DNA from: Antennarius striatus
Taxonomy: Eukaryota; Chordata; Actinopteri; Lophiiformes; Antennariidae
Reading direction: 5' to 3'
NCBI RefSeq assembly: GCF_040054535.1
Contig: NC_090782.1
Location: forward strand, 22,341,001 to 22,405,000
DNA length: 64,000 nt
Both the position numbers and the translations under genes were made by a program. Below are positions 42,101-51,430 of this stretch, piece after piece. The notes beneath the pieces are model-generated. The model was not told the origin of the DNA, did not search any database, and worked only from the letters and a program-made list of their open reading frames with translations. Numbering within the stretch: position 1 is the stretch's first letter; the number at the start of each line of letters is the position of its first letter.

Positions 42101-44316
42101 CCCCTGAGCCCATGACCTTGTGTGTTTGTGTGCGTGTTTTTACGCGTGTGGATCAGGCACCAACAAGGACACGAAAGTAAACACAAGCGCTGACTCGTAG
42201 CGGGTTAATGATTCACCTGAATGGCTGTATTCTCCACACTTGAGGAGAACACGCGCGTACTCGCACGTAGGCGAGGTTCGACCGGCGGTTGTATTTTTGA
42301 CGTTAAAATAACGTTGAGAAGTCCCACGTGAGGCGAAAAGGGGATGTTTTGTTCCATGAAGCAGGAACTCAGGCCTTCCCATTGTTGTGTCTAGATGATC
42401 GGTGTCTCGGAATGAGGAAGGTCAGAGGGTCTACCGTACGGCTGTTTTAATTTTGAGGAAAAAAATCATAAACAAGAACAGATAAGATATACCCCCGCTC
42501 ATCAAAAAGAAAAGCAGCGCTTTGCCCTGATAAGGATTAAAAGACGTCTTTTTTGCTTCCAGGCAGTCTGTTTTCTTGCGATGAAACAAGCAGATTATAA
42601 CTATCTCAGCAAATTATCCGTGAAGATTGTCAATGGAGGGGAGGGGGTGTGGGGGTGGGGGTGGGGTAGGACGCTTGCAAAGGGTTCCCGTCCAATCTGT
42701 TTTGAAATCGGCACGTGCGGAAGAGCGTCGAGGAGAATGATCTCGCACCTTGCGCCGATACCAGATTACATACCAAAGATAAAAAGATCACAAGGATACG
42801 TATCAGAACGAGATACTGGAACGCGAGCATACCGACAGATCAAAAGGGACACAAGGAGTATTGTATGAAGTATGTTTTAAATCCTATTAAAAACCACTCT
42901 GCTCGTCTCCCTGAGGTGGACGCAACCCCGACCCAGTGCCAGTGTGCTTGTTGGGAAATGAAATTTCGATGCTCAACCTCTTTTATGTCAATGTCGAAGC
43001 AACCGCAGAAGTCTTGAGGACAGCGAAGGTTGTGATGACATAAGGACGAAGTGGCAAAAAGCAGAGATAACAACTTAGTGTTGGTCTATAAGGTCATTGA
43101 GTACGACCAGGACAGTTTTTTTGAACTTCCTTTTTTTCCTTCTTCGCTGTGCCCGAACTAGTTCGCCTTGTAGCTATTTTGCCACCAACCGTAATAAGTG
43201 GTGTTGCACCACTTCATGTGTCCCCAAGCTCTCAAATATGAGTCAAACAAATGCTGAAGATGTACAGAACGTTCCGCCGTACGCGTCGTTAATAGAGCTT
43301 CAATAATGATTGATGGATTAGAGATAGACTAGAAGCTTTAACCCATAACAGGCTTTATTGATCATTATTCCAGCAGCAAGCCTTTAGTCATATAAATTTT
43401 ATTTTTTTTACACTCCATAAGTGTGTACTAAAGAATATTGCTGTTGACTCTATTCCAAACCTGCCTCTACAAAATGAGCCAGCGCCGTGCAGGGGAAAAG
43501 ACGAGCAGACGCTCACCACAAAGAGCTGCCGCGGGCCCTTCTTTTTCCTTTCCTTTAATCATTTATCCCCTCCTTTACCTTTGATGACAAGAACTTTTGT
43601 GTGAACTGCAGGAGACTGAATTCATAGGTGTGAATATCTGGTCAGGTCTTTCCAACACCTTTGGCTGCAAGAGTCAGGTCGACCTCAATCACGGAAACCT
43701 CACTTTGCAGCTAGGGAACTGTGCCAGGATCAGTTATTAAAAAGAAGGAAGCTTTTGACCTTTCAATGACGCAACTTCTTCAAATGAAATGTTACTTATG
43801 TTAAAGTAATATCCTCTCTCTGTCTCCATCTCATGCTGCTGTTCTGTCCCCCCCCCCAGGAGTGCTGAAGGACTATCTCCGAGAGCTGCCGTACCCTCTC
43901 ATCACCAAGCACCTATACGAGGCAGTGCTACAGTCCATGGCGGTGAGGCCTCTGCGGATAGGAGCGACCGGCTGCGAGAACGACCAGGCAGACTCGGACC
44001 ACACGGTCAGCCTGTTGGACAGCCTGCCAGAGGTGGAGAGGGTGAGGAAGACAAGCGTCACACTCAGAGTCAGATGAATCGGATGCTAAACGTTTTACGA
44101 ATATATCTGACCATAGAGTTTATTCATCAAAATGTTCACTTAGCGCATTTTCAAATGTGGTTTTCCTTTTTTTTTTTTAAATTACAACTTCACAATTTGA
44201 ATTTCTGGCAAACAGAACATTTATAAAGTCCCATAAAAGTGGATTTCGCAGTGCAGCTCGGCCGCTGCCGGTGGTACAACTGAAACTACTAATCATAATA
44301 ATAATAGCATGTCTCA

Positions 44317-44348
<32 letters not shown>

Positions 44349-47300
44349 CAACAGATGACACTGCGGAGGCTTCTTGACCACCTAAAGTTGGTAGCGTCCT
44401 ACCAGGAAGTGAACAAGATGACGTGTCAGAACCTGGCGGTGTGTTTCGGGCCCGTGCTGCTCAGCCAGCGCCAGGAGGCATCCTGCCACACCAACAGAGT
44501 GTTCATCGACTCGGAGGAGCTTGCTAGCGCGCTGCACTTCAAGAAGCACATCGAGGTCCTGCACTACCTTCTGCAGCTCTGGCCAGGTGAGGGATTGTTC
44601 AGCGCTTTTTAAAATTTTTTTTAACATTGAGGTAACAGATGATAAAAATACATATTTTTCGTTGGTGTTTTTAGTGTAGTTCGTCAGATTAAATCCAGCT
44701 CCGTCTAGTATTTTGGTATATTTTATAGTCAGATCATGCCAGACACCAGTAAGTGTGTTTGTACCCTCTTGCATGAGGGTACAAATCAGTGCCAGTCTGT
44801 GGTTCGGCTTTACAAAGAGCCATCAAAGGACCGCTTTGATGCTTGAGGCTATCCGCTGCTGCCGTAAGTACAGCTCTGATTGCCATTGGTCGCCATCTGT
44901 CAGGCCCGACAAGATGAAACCCCAACATAAGCCCCAATGTAAGCCCAACTTTTAAGGCGTGGCCCCTGTCCAAAGATAAATCTCCAGTCAAGGACAGATA
45001 CCAGTCAGATTCCACAAACCGACCCCCTTCCTCACAACAGGTCCGTGTGTCTGTCTGCGCAGCTGCAGCTGTCTGCACAGTGTGAAGTATGAAAGGATCC
45101 ACAATGAAAGAGCAGCCGGTGGAGGACATTTGTTTCAGTCCCAGAACCTGATGCGGGTAGTTTAGCCTCACCGGACTGACTTCATCCCTGAGATTTAATT
45201 CCTCTAAAGACTTTCCTCGTCTGTCTTACAGATTTAACAGCATCCCTTAGTCAGTCTGCAGATTGCTGATTGAATCCTCCACCCTGCTTTACGTCAGCTG
45301 AGGACGTAACACTCAGAGAGAGGTCTCTTACGTGCATCACCTGAGAAAGGCAGCATTTATGAATCCCATAATTGCAGACGTTGAAGTGGAATTTCAAGAG
45401 TCAAACAAGATATTTCAGGGGATATCACGCGCGTGTGTGCAGGGATGAGGCGATGTGTCGAGTGTCCACAAAGACCGGTAATAACCTCCAGCGAGCATTC
45501 CGGCCAGCGTCAGGCCTCTGTTTACGCCTGCGTCCCCGGCTCAGAGCTCAGTGGACGCCTGGACTGTAATTAAAGACATTCTAGACTTAACTTTAGTCCT
45601 CAGCTCCTGAAGCTTCACCCCGACATTATACATCCATTATGGGATATTTTCAGCCGCCTCCTCACACCTCTTTACACGCAAACCTCCAAGTTCGCTGCTC
45701 AGGGCCTCAAACGCGCATGTCTTTGTAGGAGTGTGAAGACATCATCGTCTGACACGGTTCAGAGGAGGCGTGGGCGAGCATGAGCGTACATGTGTTGAGG
45801 TTAAGTGGATTTCTAGTGTAAATTACACAGTTTGTCAACTGTGCGCCGTTAGCACACGACGAGATGAACAGAATGCTGGAAGGAACAAACGGGGGTGTTT
45901 TGAGTTATGTGCTAGTGTGAAGGGTTAACACCAGACGCCACCAGAAAATCAGCACAAGAGCCTTTTGCAACAATTGCAACACGATGTTGACACCTTGTGA
46001 TCGCGGTTTTTTTTTTTTTTTTTTGTCTGCTTCCTGGATTGATTTTCTCTGCTGACAGCTAGTAGCTTTAATCAAAGCATCAGTGAATCATTGTCTGAAG
46101 CTAAATAACACGTCTCTTTAGAGAGGATAATTTCTGTTTGTTTTAGGTGATAATTACTTGAGTCTTTCGCCTCAGGAGAGTAGCAAGGCGTGCAACCGCT
46201 GCACATAAATACCGGATCAGCGGCCGCAGCTCCCAATGAATGAAAAGATTTTTTTTTTTACAGCATGTAAGGATAAAAATACACTTGAAAAACTTGAGAC
46301 ATGCTTTATATTGTACTTGAATGATTTACAGCCCAAACTCTTTTTTTTGTTCCTTTCCACTCCAGTCAGGGAGAGCTAGCAGACTCAACCAGCGTAGGTA
46401 TGCAGAGATAAAGGCTTGTGGTGGATTGCTCACTCTTCCATCTGTGAGGCACAGGCAGATGATTATTTTCTAATGTTCAAACAGGGTTAAAGTTTAGTCT
46501 TTTACGTTTGAAGAATGGTTTCAAATTCACAGTAAAGTGGTTTGACTTGCATGTGTTCTGAGCACAGCATGGCGTGTTCATGTTTGGATTATTTTGGCCG
46601 TGTGTCTGCCGCGGATGTTTCTATTGAAAATAAATGAATAGTACTCTGGATGATCCTCAGATGTTACACTGAACAGTTTTCACTGGAACTAGTTAATTAC
46701 AAAACAACCTGTCATTTGAAAATTGGGGGAAAAAATTGCCAAAATCTCACAGAGTGAGATAAACCTGAACAAATAATTTCCATTATTTCCATTTCTAAAT
46801 CATTGGGAGTTTGGATCAGCAACTTGATTTTTGATTTATCCAAAAAAAAAAGATGGATACAGTAATATTCAGTAGTGAAACCAGGTTGATTGGTTTATCG
46901 GAATAACAGAAGGTGTGCAATATGCATGAAAAGAAAGTTAGACAGGTGCAAAAATTTGGGCACCCCAACAGAAAGAAAAAAAAAAAATCACAATTTTTAA
47001 TAGATCCTCCTTTTGCAAAATAACATCTTCTAGATGCTTCCCAAAACTTCCAGTGAGTTTCTGCATTCTGAATGGAAGTATTTTGGCCCATCCCTCCACA
47101 CCAAACATCTTCAGTTGGTTTGATGGTTGACCAGCATGGACAGCCCGCTTTAAGTCATCCCACAGATCAATGATATGAAGATCTGGGGACTGGGACGTCC
47201 ATCCCAGAACATTGTTCTTGCTACTTTACATCAATACCAGAGTAGATTCTGAGCAGTGTTATGGGTTTATGACTGATTGTTGAACATTATTCTGAAGAAC

Positions 47301-48276
47301 CTATTAATACTGAGGAATCAATGAAACCCTCAACTTTAACAGGATTCCCAGTGCCAGGACTGGCCCCACAGCCCCACAGCATGATGGAACCACCACCAAA
47401 GTTCACTGTGGGTAGCTGGTGTTTATTTTGGAGTGCTGTGTTCTTTCACTGCCATCATAACAACCCTTATTATGACCAAATAACTCCATCTTTGTTTCAT
47501 CAGTCCACACCAGCTTTTTCTTAAAATGAAGCAGGCTGCTCCAGCTGTGCTTTAACACACTTCAGATGGCAGCGTTTGTGACGTGTGTGCAGAAAAAGTT
47601 TCTTCCAACGTCATTCTTCTGCACAGCTTCTCCTTGACCACCCCTCAACATCCTTCACCTTTGCCTCTCTGATATTTGTCTTAGCCTGCCACTTCTGGCC
47701 TTAAAAAGAATTTTGTGTGTGGTCTTGTATTTCCTCACTATGTTCCTCACAGTGGAAACTGACAGCTGAAACCTCTTTTTTTTTTTTTTTTTGCTTCCCC
47801 TAAATCATATTGTTGGACAAACTTTCCTTTCAGGTCATTTAAAAGTTATTTTGAAACCCCCATGATGTTGACATTCACCACAAGAAGAGGAACACAACAT
47901 ACAAACCGCCGCCTTAAATAGATTTAGTGATGATTGGAGGCACCTGTCTACCAGGTGCATCCAGTCTGCTCAACAAGCCAATGTTGTGTTCCAATTAACC
48001 AGTGCTGAGAAGTTACTGGTATTCAAATCAACAAAATTGCATGGGTGCTCAAATGTTTGCACCTGTCTAATTTAGTTTTGATGCATATAGCACATCTTTT
48101 GTAAAAATTAAAGTGGTTTAACTCCTGAAACACTACTGTGTCCATCAGTTTTTTTGATGGATCAAAATGAAGTTGCTGATCCAAACAACCAATGATTAAT
48201 AAATGGAAATACTGTCATGGAAATTGTCTGCGGTGCCCAAAGTTTTTCATGCCACTGTGTGTGTGTGTTTGTTGAT

Positions 48277-48342
<66 letters not shown>

Positions 48343-49316
48343 CAATATGGTTGTATGAAAAAAATTGAATTTATATGAACTAACCTTTTAAAGAAATTTG
48401 TCATTTTGGGAAATAGTCTCTTTAATTAAAAAGGGCAATAAAACTCCATGCTTAATGCTAAACTAAGCAGCTGTTGGCTGCAGCTGCATATTTACTTCAG
48501 TGTTATTTTCATCTTAGCAAGAAATCAGAAGCAGATTTCCCAAAATGTCAAGGCTGTTGGCTTTAATACTCCTTAATCATGTGATTAACCCCGCCTGTCT
48601 CCCTGTCTGCTCCTTCAGTTGTGGATCCAAATGGTCGATCCTCCTCCCAGCTCCCTGCGGTCTCTTTGGCTCCTGCCTCATCTGAACCTCTGTCAGCTCC
48701 TCCATTACGTCGGAGGAAAGAACGTCCCCAGGTCTTGAACCTGTCTGAAGCGGAGATGGCTGGCGTTCTGCGGCCCAGACCGGGGCGTCTGGACAGCCCC
48801 AGTAACCGGTACGCTGGCGACTGGAGCGACTGCGGCGAGAGCTACTTCCCGTCTGACATTCTGCTGTGTCCCAGCAAAGAGGAGGCGGACTACGACGACG
48901 TGCCCACTGAGGACACGGAGGTAACTGAGGAGGAGCAAGAGAACCCCGAGGAGATAGAGGAAGACGGAGGGCAGAAGATCACGAGCCCAGCGTCTTGTCC
49001 CGTTGAGACGGAGCAACCGCAGAGAGACGAGGTGGTGAAGGAGGAGGAAAAAGTGGAAGAGGAGGATGAGGAGAAGCAAGGAGAGAGTGACAGTTCGGGC
49101 AACGGGCAGTCGTTAGACGACAAAGTGGAGGATATGATGATCCTGCCACCTCGACTCCCGAAAGAACACGCCTACCAGGCTTACATGAAGATCCAGGACA
49201 TCAGCCCCGTGCTGAGCAACAGGGTCAACCTGAGAGACCTGCAGGAGAGCATCGACACTTTGATAGGGAACCTGGAGAGGGAGCTCAACAAGAACAAGCT
49301 CAACGTCGGATACTGA
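15833..49316 (+). CDS. SYDE2: SYDE2: C2 and RhoGAP domain protein, complete, eight exons
   Basis: SYDE1 and SYDE2 are vertebrate relatives of SYD-1, which organises presynaptic sites; the RhoGAP domain speeds GTP hydrolysis by Rho-family GTPases. Exons 15833-17864, 24693-24997, 25131-25530, 33110-34230, 38118-38244, 43860-44041, 44355-44586 and 48619-49316 all have GT-AG borders and agreeing phases, giving 1,698 residues. Residues 1-1,109 are mostly disordered, with conserved islands (N-terminal [20 protein letters not shown]; predicted helices near 358-386 and 597-618). A C2 domain spans about 1110-1235 and RhoGAP about 1251-1465. The arginine finger is Arg1292 in [19 protein letters not shown] and NLAVCFGP follow. 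The acidic tail ends in a charged helix and NKLNVGY. The protein is longer than human SYDE2 (about 1,200), mainly through exon 1. The start was chosen because MADPLRRTL is conserved and its context (G at -3, G at +4) is strong. Confidence 0.93.
18701..18725. repeat. (TG)n microsatellite
   Basis: Twelve TG units, read directly, in SYDE2 intron 1. Confidence 0.95.
20059..20080. repeat. (CA)n microsatellite
   Basis: Eleven CA units, read directly, in SYDE2 intron 1. Confidence 0.9.
24298..24317 (+). other. G-quadruplex motif in SYDE2 intron 1
   Basis: G3-T-G5-T-G5-T-G4: four tracts with single-base loops, the pattern expected to give the most stable parallel quadruplex. It is on the transcribed (sense) strand, about 375 bases upstream of exon 2. 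Confidence 0.6.
24693..24997 (+). CDS. SYDE2: SYDE2 exon 2
   Basis: The acceptor is CTCCATCAG|CTTTCATTGAG and the donor CCTCAG|GTTAGC. It encodes residues 678-779. The conserved core [16 protein letters not shown] identifies the frame; a proline-rich segment follows ([10 protein letters not shown]). A second forward frame is also open over most of the exon, but it lacks the SYDE core and does not fit the flanking phases. Confidence 0.9.
25131..25530 (+). CDS. SYDE2: SYDE2 exon 3
   Basis: Follows an intron of only 133 bases. The acceptor is GGATTCAG|GTTAGC and the donor CACCG|GTGAGC. It encodes residues 780-912 plus one base. The acidic [14 protein letters not shown] near residue 809 matches a motif conserved in SYDE2. 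The rest is Gly/Pro/Ser-rich with [13 protein letters not shown] charged stretches. An alternative acceptor 15 bases downstream (GGTCAG|GCAAAG) would drop five residues in frame. Confidence 0.88.
26922..26960. repeat. (CCAT)n tetranucleotide repeat
   Basis: Tandem CCAT units with one TTCT interruption. ATGG/CCAT tails often mark the end of fish SINE-like repeats, but no SINE body was recognised beside it. Confidence 0.85.
27562..27628. repeat. (TG)33 microsatellite
   Basis: The longest dinucleotide run in the window, uninterrupted, in SYDE2 intron 3. Confidence 0.95.
30299..30333. repeat. (CA)n microsatellite
   Basis: CA repeat with one ATG interruption, read directly, in SYDE2 intron 3. 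Confidence 0.95.
30447..30477. repeat. (CA)n microsatellite
   Basis: Fifteen CA units, read directly, in SYDE2 intron 3. Confidence 0.95.
30533..30562. repeat. (AC)n microsatellite
   Basis: AC repeat with one G substitution, read directly, in SYDE2 intron 3. Confidence 0.95.
30969..31025. repeat. (GT)28 microsatellite
   Basis: Uninterrupted GT run in SYDE2 intron 3, complementary to the three CA tracts 400-670 bases upstream. Confidence 0.95.
33110..34230 (+). CDS. SYDE2: SYDE2 exon 4 (basic linker, C2 domain, start of RhoGAP)
   Basis: The acceptor is CTCCATAG|ATGCG and the donor TGCCAG|GTGAGT. It encodes residues 913-1286. A conserved basic segment at about 943-970 ([20 protein letters not shown]) is followed by Ser-rich sequence, then [18 protein letters not shown] leading into the C2 domain (about 1110-1235), with [10 protein letters not shown] and [10 protein letters not shown] as typical C2 strands. 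The RhoGAP domain opens with [13 protein letters not shown] and [15 protein letters not shown]. The frame is open for 57 codons upstream of the acceptor, but that part has no SYDE content. Confidence 0.93.
34231..38117 (+). other. SYDE2: SYDE2 intron 4
   Basis: 3.9 kb, noncoding, with several T and A homopolymer runs (for example near 36630 and 37620). At 35232-35255 GTGACCT and AGGTCAC form an inverted pair with a ten-base spacer. No exon was recognised. Confidence 0.7.
38118..38244 (+). CDS. SYDE2: SYDE2 exon 5 (RhoGAP arginine finger)
   Basis: The acceptor is CTTCCAG|GTGGTG and the donor ACAG|GTAAAC. It encodes residues 1287-1328 plus one base. [12 protein letters not shown] contains the catalytic arginine finger (Arg1292). 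Intron retention would add about 27 residues before a stop at 38325-38327. Confidence 0.93.
39119..39154. repeat. (CA)n microsatellite in SYDE2 intron 5
   Basis: Uninterrupted CA units, complementary to the TG tract at 44321-44348 on the other side of exon 6. Confidence 0.95.
39462..39495 (+). other. C-run/G-run foldback with quadruplex potential
   Basis: C9, TTCGA, then G5-T-G7-T-G6. The C tract can pair with the first G tract around a TTCG loop. Alternatively the G tracts and C tract can form quadruplex or i-motif structures. It lies in SYDE2 intron 5. Confidence 0.7.
43860..44041 (+). CDS. SYDE2: SYDE2 exon 6 (RhoGAP middle)
   Basis: The acceptor is a C-run followed by AG|GAGTGCTG, and the donor is GAGAGG|GTGAGG. 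It encodes residues 1329-1389. [20 protein letters not shown] is the RhoGAP motif that packs against the GTPase. A less conserved loop follows ([16 protein letters not shown]), longer than in many RhoGAPs. Confidence 0.93.
44321..44348 (+). repeat. (TG)14 tract directly before the SYDE2 exon 7 acceptor
   Basis: Fourteen TG units replace the usual pyrimidine tract and are followed by CAACAG and exon 7. UG repeats in this position bind TDP-43 and CELF-type factors in the known CFTR exon 9 case and promote exon skipping. Confidence 0.9.
44355..44586 (+). CDS. SYDE2: SYDE2 exon 7 (RhoGAP C-terminal half)
   Basis: The acceptor is TGCAACAG|ATGACA and the donor CCAG|GTGAGG. It encodes residues 1390-1466 plus one base. 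It carries the helix [15 protein letters not shown] and [11 protein letters not shown]. Val1423 stands where many RhoGAPs have Asn (FGPNLL); I think this is usual for SYDE proteins but have not checked. The exon length (232) is not a multiple of three, so skipping would shift the frame into exon 8. Confidence 0.93.
44758..44785. repeat. Perfect 11-bp hairpin
   Basis: TTTGTACCCTC, loop TTGCAT, GAGGGTACAAA. It lies about 170 bases after SYDE2 exon 7. Confidence 0.85.
46776..48258 (-). mobile_element. Decayed Tc1/mariner-like element with long inverted repeats
   Basis: Inverted arms of about 200 bases can be aligned (about 46776-46975 against about 48010-48215), sharing TTTGGATCAGCAACTT and TTAGACAGGTGCAAA. 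Between them the minus strand carries transposase remnants. At about 47370 it reads CATCATGCTGTGGGGCTGTG, the coding for an IMLWGC-type motif of Tc1 transposases, and a SDET-like region reads nearby. Stops and frameshifts break it throughout. The right end carries the outer GGTGCCCAAAGTTTTTCATGCCACT-type terminus (written here in reverse as seen on +), while the left outer terminus is missing. It is an old, immobile copy inside SYDE2 intron 7. Confidence 0.75.
48277..48342. repeat. (GATA)n microsatellite
   Basis: About sixteen GATA units, read directly. It starts about 20 bases after the right end of the Tc1-like element, separated by a short TG run. Confidence 0.95.
48619..49316 (+). CDS. 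SYDE2: SYDE2 exon 8 with stop
   Basis: The acceptor is CTCCTTCAG|TTGTGG. It encodes residues 1467-1698. It contains a proline/serine region, [37 protein letters not shown], a long Glu/Asp-rich run, [19 protein letters not shown] and a C-terminal helix [20 protein letters not shown] ending NKLNVGY before TGA. The antisense leucine-rich open frame is a mirror of the acidic run. Confidence 0.93.
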
Positions 49317-51430
49317 CTCCTAGTGATGCTCATACCGCCTGGTGAGGTCGCGGTGCTTCAGGATACAGCCACAGTGTTTCCATGACGTCGGCACGGCATG
49401 GTACTGCTGTGAAAGGATGAGACGAGAAGAAATGTACCAGGGCACTTCTGGAATATGTACCTTACCCCTAGACATTCCGTGATGTTTTCAGTTTTTCTTT
49501 TTATTATGGCTGTCGGCTGTCTTACTTTTAATGTCGTCGGTTTTGTTTCAGTCCGGTTCTGTGTTCCATGTTGTTATCGTTGCTTCTCTTCTTATTAGAA
49601 GAACCCATTGACCCCTCAGGGGTTTAAAAGGTGCCTTAATTGTGTGAAGGTGGTAAGTCAAAAGGAGAATCCACAGTGAAATAAAATGTCTCCCCTCTTA
49701 TGGTCTAGGAGTGATATTTTTCAACGACAGGATGGAATCTTCTGTGTTCTGAAGAGCTGAAAATGAATGTCCGATCTAGAAGAGAGTTGAGCAAAAATCA
49801 AACCGAGACTATCAAAAGAGAGGGAGCACATTCTGTTTGAGGGTGGATTTCCTTTTTTTTAAGGCAGCAGAGAGCTTCTCTATTGAGGTATGAAACACTA
49901 AATGTTGTACAACAATAATGCACTTACGAGGCAGGCAGTAATGTCGTAGATTGTCATTATAGTTCAATCACGAGAAAATATTTGACTGGACCGGATTTAG
50001 GGAGAAACGGGCGACCACTGAAACCTCCTGTTCAAGTTGCATGAAAGAACATGGCTTTAAAATGTGTGGCGTGATATGCTAAGGCTTCTACAGGCGTGCT
50101 CATGCCTGGGTTTGACACTGTATGGACTCCATTTGAAGTTTCAGGCGACATGAGAACCAGTTAAGCCTGAAAAGAAAAGAACTTTTTGAGAGTTTATTTG
50201 TCACTGTTGAGAATTAGAAGAACAGACTGATACCGCGCGTGTCTGTACGCTAAACCCTACGCTAGAGATATAAGATAGTTATCTCGGCATGAAGACTGGA
50301 AACAGTTGCCGAAATTCACTTTTCGAGCGTCTCTAAATTTCTCTGCGCTCACTTACTATGCTTGTTAGTAAAATCCATGGTCTTAATGCTAAGAAAATAT
50401 CACTTTCTTTCTTCAGATATCCAACTATTCTGTTACAACTCACCAGCCAGTCACCTTCCTGCTATTCCCAGCTTTTGACAAAAAAAACAAACAAACAAAC
50501 AAACACTAAAAAGTCCAAATGTGAAGCACAATTTTCAGAGCAGCGGTGGAAACTGTTAGCGTTTCGCCTCAGTTAGTACGACTTAGTTAACTGCCTAAAT
50601 CGACAAAGGACGTTTTCAGCAATCCAGGGATTCAGAATGATCAGTATTTAACCTATATGTATGTGTATATAATTATATAAATGTATTGGGAGTATATTAT
50701 TTTTACAGCTTCTATTTCAATGGCGTATTTAAATGCTTCTGATGACCTCGTAGTATTGACTCCTAGTGATAGCCTGTCCTCCCCCCGAGCTACCTGTACA
50801 CATCTTAATGTGCTGGACTAACGGTACAACTTTAGCTGTAAAGTATACGATAAAATCTTGCAGAAACGGTGATATTGTTATTTTTATTGTATTGTGTATA
50901 TATTTGGCATTGTTGTGTCTCTGGTGGACTACGCTGTGTTCAAGATTTCTGGTGTTTTTTTTGTTTTTTTTTAAGATACTGAACGTTGCATGGTCAAAAG
51001 CTTTACTGACATAAACAAGGCTCTATATCATCTGCCTTTGTATTTGATATTTATGTGTACAAAAGACGTATTTTGCAATGTATACTTATATGTTTTGTCA
51101 CCCTGTTTCCCCCAATAGACGGACACACTGATCAGGTTTTTCTCCAGAGGACATAAAGGAAGGCTAACACACATTTAAGATTGGCTTTAAAAGGAAATGC
51201 CGAATGTTTTTTTTTTTTTTTACACAGTTGTTCATCATTTAAATGTGTGGTATTATTCTGTGTATGTGATGTGATTTATCTTTTGTCTTGGCTTTGTTGT
51301 CCTTTGGAGAAAAAAATTACATAATATGGAAAGCGTTGCTAAGCAAACTAAGAAAGAACTAAGAAAAAGTGCTTTGTATTGGTCTTGAGAAAAGTATGGT
51401 CATAATAAAGTATATTATTTTACAGTCACT
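49317..51430 (+). other. SYDE2: SYDE2 3' UTR
   Basis: About 2.1 kb of AT-rich noncoding sequence between the stop and the poly(A) signal. A possible early signal (AATAAA) is at 49679. It includes an (AAAC)n run near 50480-50506 and an A-run/T-run mix near 51208. Confidence 0.65.
51404..51409 (+). terminator. SYDE2: Poly(A) signal for SYDE2
   Basis: AATAAA about 2.1 kb after the stop, followed about 25 bases later by the GT-rich GAATGTGTGTCTTTAT, the expected downstream element. An alternative AATAAA at 49679 would give a 0.4 kb 3' UTR. Confidence 0.65.

Larger units (their letters stand above)
38245..43859 (+). other. SYDE2: SYDE2 intron 5
   Basis: 5.6 kb, noncoding. It contains (CA)n at 39119-39154, a C-run/G-run foldback at 39462-39495, a CTCF-like motif at 40371-40384, a G-rich quadruplex-type run at 42638-42670 and a tract of ten C before the exon 6 acceptor. 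No exon was recognised. Confidence 0.7.
44587..48618 (+). other. SYDE2: SYDE2 intron 7
   Basis: 4.0 kb, noncoding. It holds an 11-bp perfect hairpin at 44758-44785, a T-run near 46008-46024, a decayed Tc1-like element at 46776-48258 and a GATA repeat at 48277-48342. Confidence 0.75.
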
